Source: JAFGRU01 sp016934985 (lineage in GTDB: Bacteria > Desulfobacterota > Desulfuromonadia > Desulfuromonadales > JAAYDE01). From it: a stretch of DNA of 64,000 nt. Position 1 is the first letter of the stretch. Each line of letters begins with the position of its first letter. The translations under genes were made by a program, and so were the position numbers. The stretch lies in assembly GCA_963665045.2 (NCBI GenBank), contig CAXXJQ010000007.1, positions 56,347 to 120,346 of the forward strand. Reading direction: 5' to 3'. Of this stretch, positions 61,962 to 64,000 are shown in pieces. The notes beneath the pieces were generated by a model, which was not told where the DNA came from, did no database searches, and worked only from the letters and a program-made list of their open reading frames with translations.

Positions 61962-64000
61962 GCGGTTTCGTTCACCTAAATGTCCATTCCTGCTTTTCTC
62001 CGCAGTGGGGCATCCGCTCTCTTGAAGATATCTGCGCTGCGGCCCGTGAAATGGGCATGGAGTACTTAGCCCTGACCGACCGCAACGGCCTCTACGGCAT
62101 CCCCCGTTTTTTAGAGACCGCCCGGGAGTTCGGCCTCAAGCCGCTTATCGGCGCCGAGGCCGTCCATCAAAAACGGCGGGCCGTGCTTCTGGTCCGCAAT
62201 CCGGAGGGTTACGCCAACCTCTGCCGCCTGATCTCGGACCTCCACTGCAGCCGGGAGTTCGATCTCGCCAAAGCCCTGAGCGCATACCGCCGGGGCCTTT
62301 TCATTGTCAGTGATGATGAGGACCTACTGCGGCCCCTCGCTCGTCAATGCCGGGGAAATATTTACGTGGAACTCTCCCCCGGCCACCGGATGCACCGCGC
62401 CCTGGCATTGTCCCGGGAGATGAAGCTGCCGCCGCTGGCCACCAGCCGCGCCGTCCTGCTGGATGAAAACGACTGGGAACTGCACCGGGTGCTCCGGGCC
62501 ATCGCCCTCAACAGCAAGCTGTCGCGCCTGGCTCCGCAAGAGACCGCCTGCGAAGGGGACCCTACTGCTTTGCGAAAAGCGCATGGCCGATTATTTCCCC
62601 CACTGTCCCGAAGCCGTTGAGAACAGTCTGCACATCGCCAGAAGCTGTCAAAGCGACTGGGATTTTTCGCAAACGGTGTTTCCCGCGTTCCGCAGTCTCA
62701 ACGGAGATGAGGCCTTCCGCGAGCTGAAACGCCGCGCCCGCCAGGGCATCACCTGGCGCTACGGAAAAACCAACGCCGCCATCGAAAAACGGCTCGGCAA
62801 GGAGCTCGGCATCATCGGAGACAAAGGCTTTGCCCACTACTTCCTGGTCGTGGAGGAAATCGCCAAACAGTCGCCGCGCACCTGCGGCCGGGGCAGCGCG
62901 GCGGCCTCCCTGGTCGCCTACGCCCTCGGCATCACCCACGTGGACCCGATCCGCCACAACCTCTTTTTTGAGCGTTTCCTCAACCCCGGCCGCACGGACC
63001 CGCCGGACATCGACATCGACTTTCCCTGGGACGAGCGCGACGCCATCCTCGATTTCGCCTTCGGCCGCTATGGCGCGCGCCGTGCCGCCATGGTCGCCAA
63101 CCAGATCGGCTTTAAAGGCCGTTCCGCACTACGTGAGGTAGCCAAGGTCTTCGGCATCCCTGATGGTGAAATCAAAAAAGTCACCGAACGCATCTCCGGC
63201 TACTGGCATGCAGAACGGATGGCCGATGCCGTGGCCCGGCACCCCCTGTTCCGCGAAGAGCAGCTGAGTGACGACTGGCAGGAGGTCCTGCGCCTGGCCC
63301 AACGTCTGAACGGCCAACTGCGCCATCTCTCCCTCCATTGCGGGGGACTGGTGGTGGTGCCCGACGAGATCTGCGCCTTCGTGCCGGTGGAGATTTCCGC
63401 CAAAGGGCTGCCGGTCATCCAGTGGGAAAAGGACCAGGCCGAGGCCGCCGGGCTGGTCAAGATCGATATCCTCGGCAACCGCTCCCTGGCCGTGATCCGC
63501 GACACCCTGGCCGCCGTCGAAAAAAACACCGGGATAGTTATCGACTATGCCTCATGGAGACCGTTGGAAGACATAAAAACCCGCCGCCTGCTCTGTTCCG
63601 GAGAGACCATGGGCTGCTTCTACATCGAGTCGCCCGCCACACGCCAGCTTTTGAAAAGGATGTGGCTCGGCAATCCGCGAGCCCGTGAATGCAACCTTTT
63701 CGAGCACCTCGTCATGGCCTCCTCCATCATCCGTCCGGCGGCCAACACCTTCATCCGCGAGTTCATCGGGCGCATGCGGGGCAAGCCCTGGCTGCCGCTC
63801 CACCCCCTGCTCAAGGATGTCCTGGATGAGACCTACGGCATCGCCGTCTACCAGGAGCAGATCACCCGGATGGCCATGGCCCTGGCGAATTTTTCGGCTT
63901 TCGAGGGGGATCAGTTGCGCAAAATTATCAGCAAAAAGCACAAGGAGAAAAAGCTCGCCGACTTCCGCAAAAAATTTTTCGCCGGAGGGCTGGAGAACCA
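61958..64000 (+). pseudogene. dnaE2: Error-prone DNA polymerase DnaE2 (ImuC), apparent frameshift, 3' end off the window
   Basis: About 680 residues visible. N-terminal PHP domain with FVHLNVHSCFSPQWGIRSLE and EYLALTDRNGLYG, then after a frame change at about 62560 the polymerase core: YFLVVEEIAKQSPRTCGRGS, AASLVAYALGITHVDPI, PGRTDPPDIDIDFPWDERD with the catalytic Asp pair, LSLHCGGLVVVPDEICAFVP, KDQAEAAGLVKIDILGNRSL and AVYQEQITRMAMALANFSAF. One extra C at 62559-62562 (GACCCTAC versus GACCTAC) explains the shift; without it the frame reads DLLLCEKRMADYF. Works with ImuB in SOS-induced translesion synthesis. Truncated by the window edge at 64000. Confidence 0.87.

Noticed and set aside
1..64000. 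CRISPR arrays, tRNA and rRNA genes
   Set aside because: No regularly spaced repeats and no T-loop or rRNA-like segments were found by reading.

Overview
The window reads as a chromosomal segment of a Desulfuromonadota bacterium (Geobacter / Desulfuromonas / Pelobacter relatives). This is inferred from gene content, not from a marker gene: a GEMM-class riboswitch, response regulator with PATAN domain plus roadblock proteins, DUF3014 and CBS-ACT proteins, an acyl-CoA dehydrogenase / ETF / ETF:quinone oxidoreductase operon, and a lexA-imuB-dnaE2 mutagenesis cassette. No rRNA, tRNA or CRISPR array was seen. Genes are moderately GC-rich, while several intergenic stretches (12.6-13.4 kb, 16.6-17.0 kb, 57.6-58.0 kb) are very AT-rich.

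Layout. 1-5 kb (minus strand): a surface-polysaccharide cluster with a GT4 glycosyltransferase, Wzy-like polymerase/ligase, Wzx-like flippase and an ATP-grasp ligase. 5.2-12.2 kb (minus strand): three secreted pectate-lyase-like beta-helix proteins. The second and third share a nearly identical 1.27 kb block including the terminator, and the third is frameshifted and preceded by a GEMM (c-di-GMP-I type) riboswitch with a terminator expression platform. 13.4-13.9 kb: an eroded IS3-family transposase. 14-15.4 kb: an FAD disulfide oxidoreductase. 15.9-22.8 kb: a signalling cluster with a soluble histidine kinase, a REC-PATAN regulator, two roadblock-like proteins, and four Cache-type sensor proteins, none of which carries an output domain. 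22.8-27.1 kb: a small protein with an HDxxY motif, RNase R and an MFS transporter.

27.3-33.4 kb: a metal-resistance operon, csoR-copA-YHS protein-small membrane protein-secreted OB-like protein-Zn/Cd P-type ATPase, with a clear sigma-70 promoter and a palindromic operator. 33.4-34.5 kb: a PAS-GGDEF diguanylate cyclase. 34.8-43.5 kb: a branched-chain-amino-acid-type ABC transporter operon (livG-H-M-K-F) interleaved with a long-chain acyl-CoA synthetase, a PaaK-like ligase and a CBS-ACT protein, suggesting uptake coupled to CoA activation of a carboxylic acid. 43.6-48.6 kb: housekeeping and uncharacterised genes (acyltransferase, DUF3014, nitroreductase with ferredoxin domain, D-2-hydroxyacid dehydrogenase).

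48.9-55.2 kb (minus strand): acyl-CoA dehydrogenase, ETF:quinone oxidoreductase-like protein, EtfB and EtfA, a route from acyl-CoA oxidation to the quinone pool. 55.9-57 kb: small proteins including a zinc-ribbon protein and a DksA/TraR protein. 58.3-59.9 kb: a frameshifted secreted arylsulfotransferase-like protein. 60.1-64 kb: the SOS cassette lexA, imuB, dnaE2 (running off the window).

At least six apparent single-base insertions, mostly in homopolymers, and one apparent deletion interrupt otherwise conserved frames (third lyase, arylsulfotransferase, imuB, dnaE2). They may be sequencing errors rather than biological mutations, and this should be settled before any of these genes is called dead.
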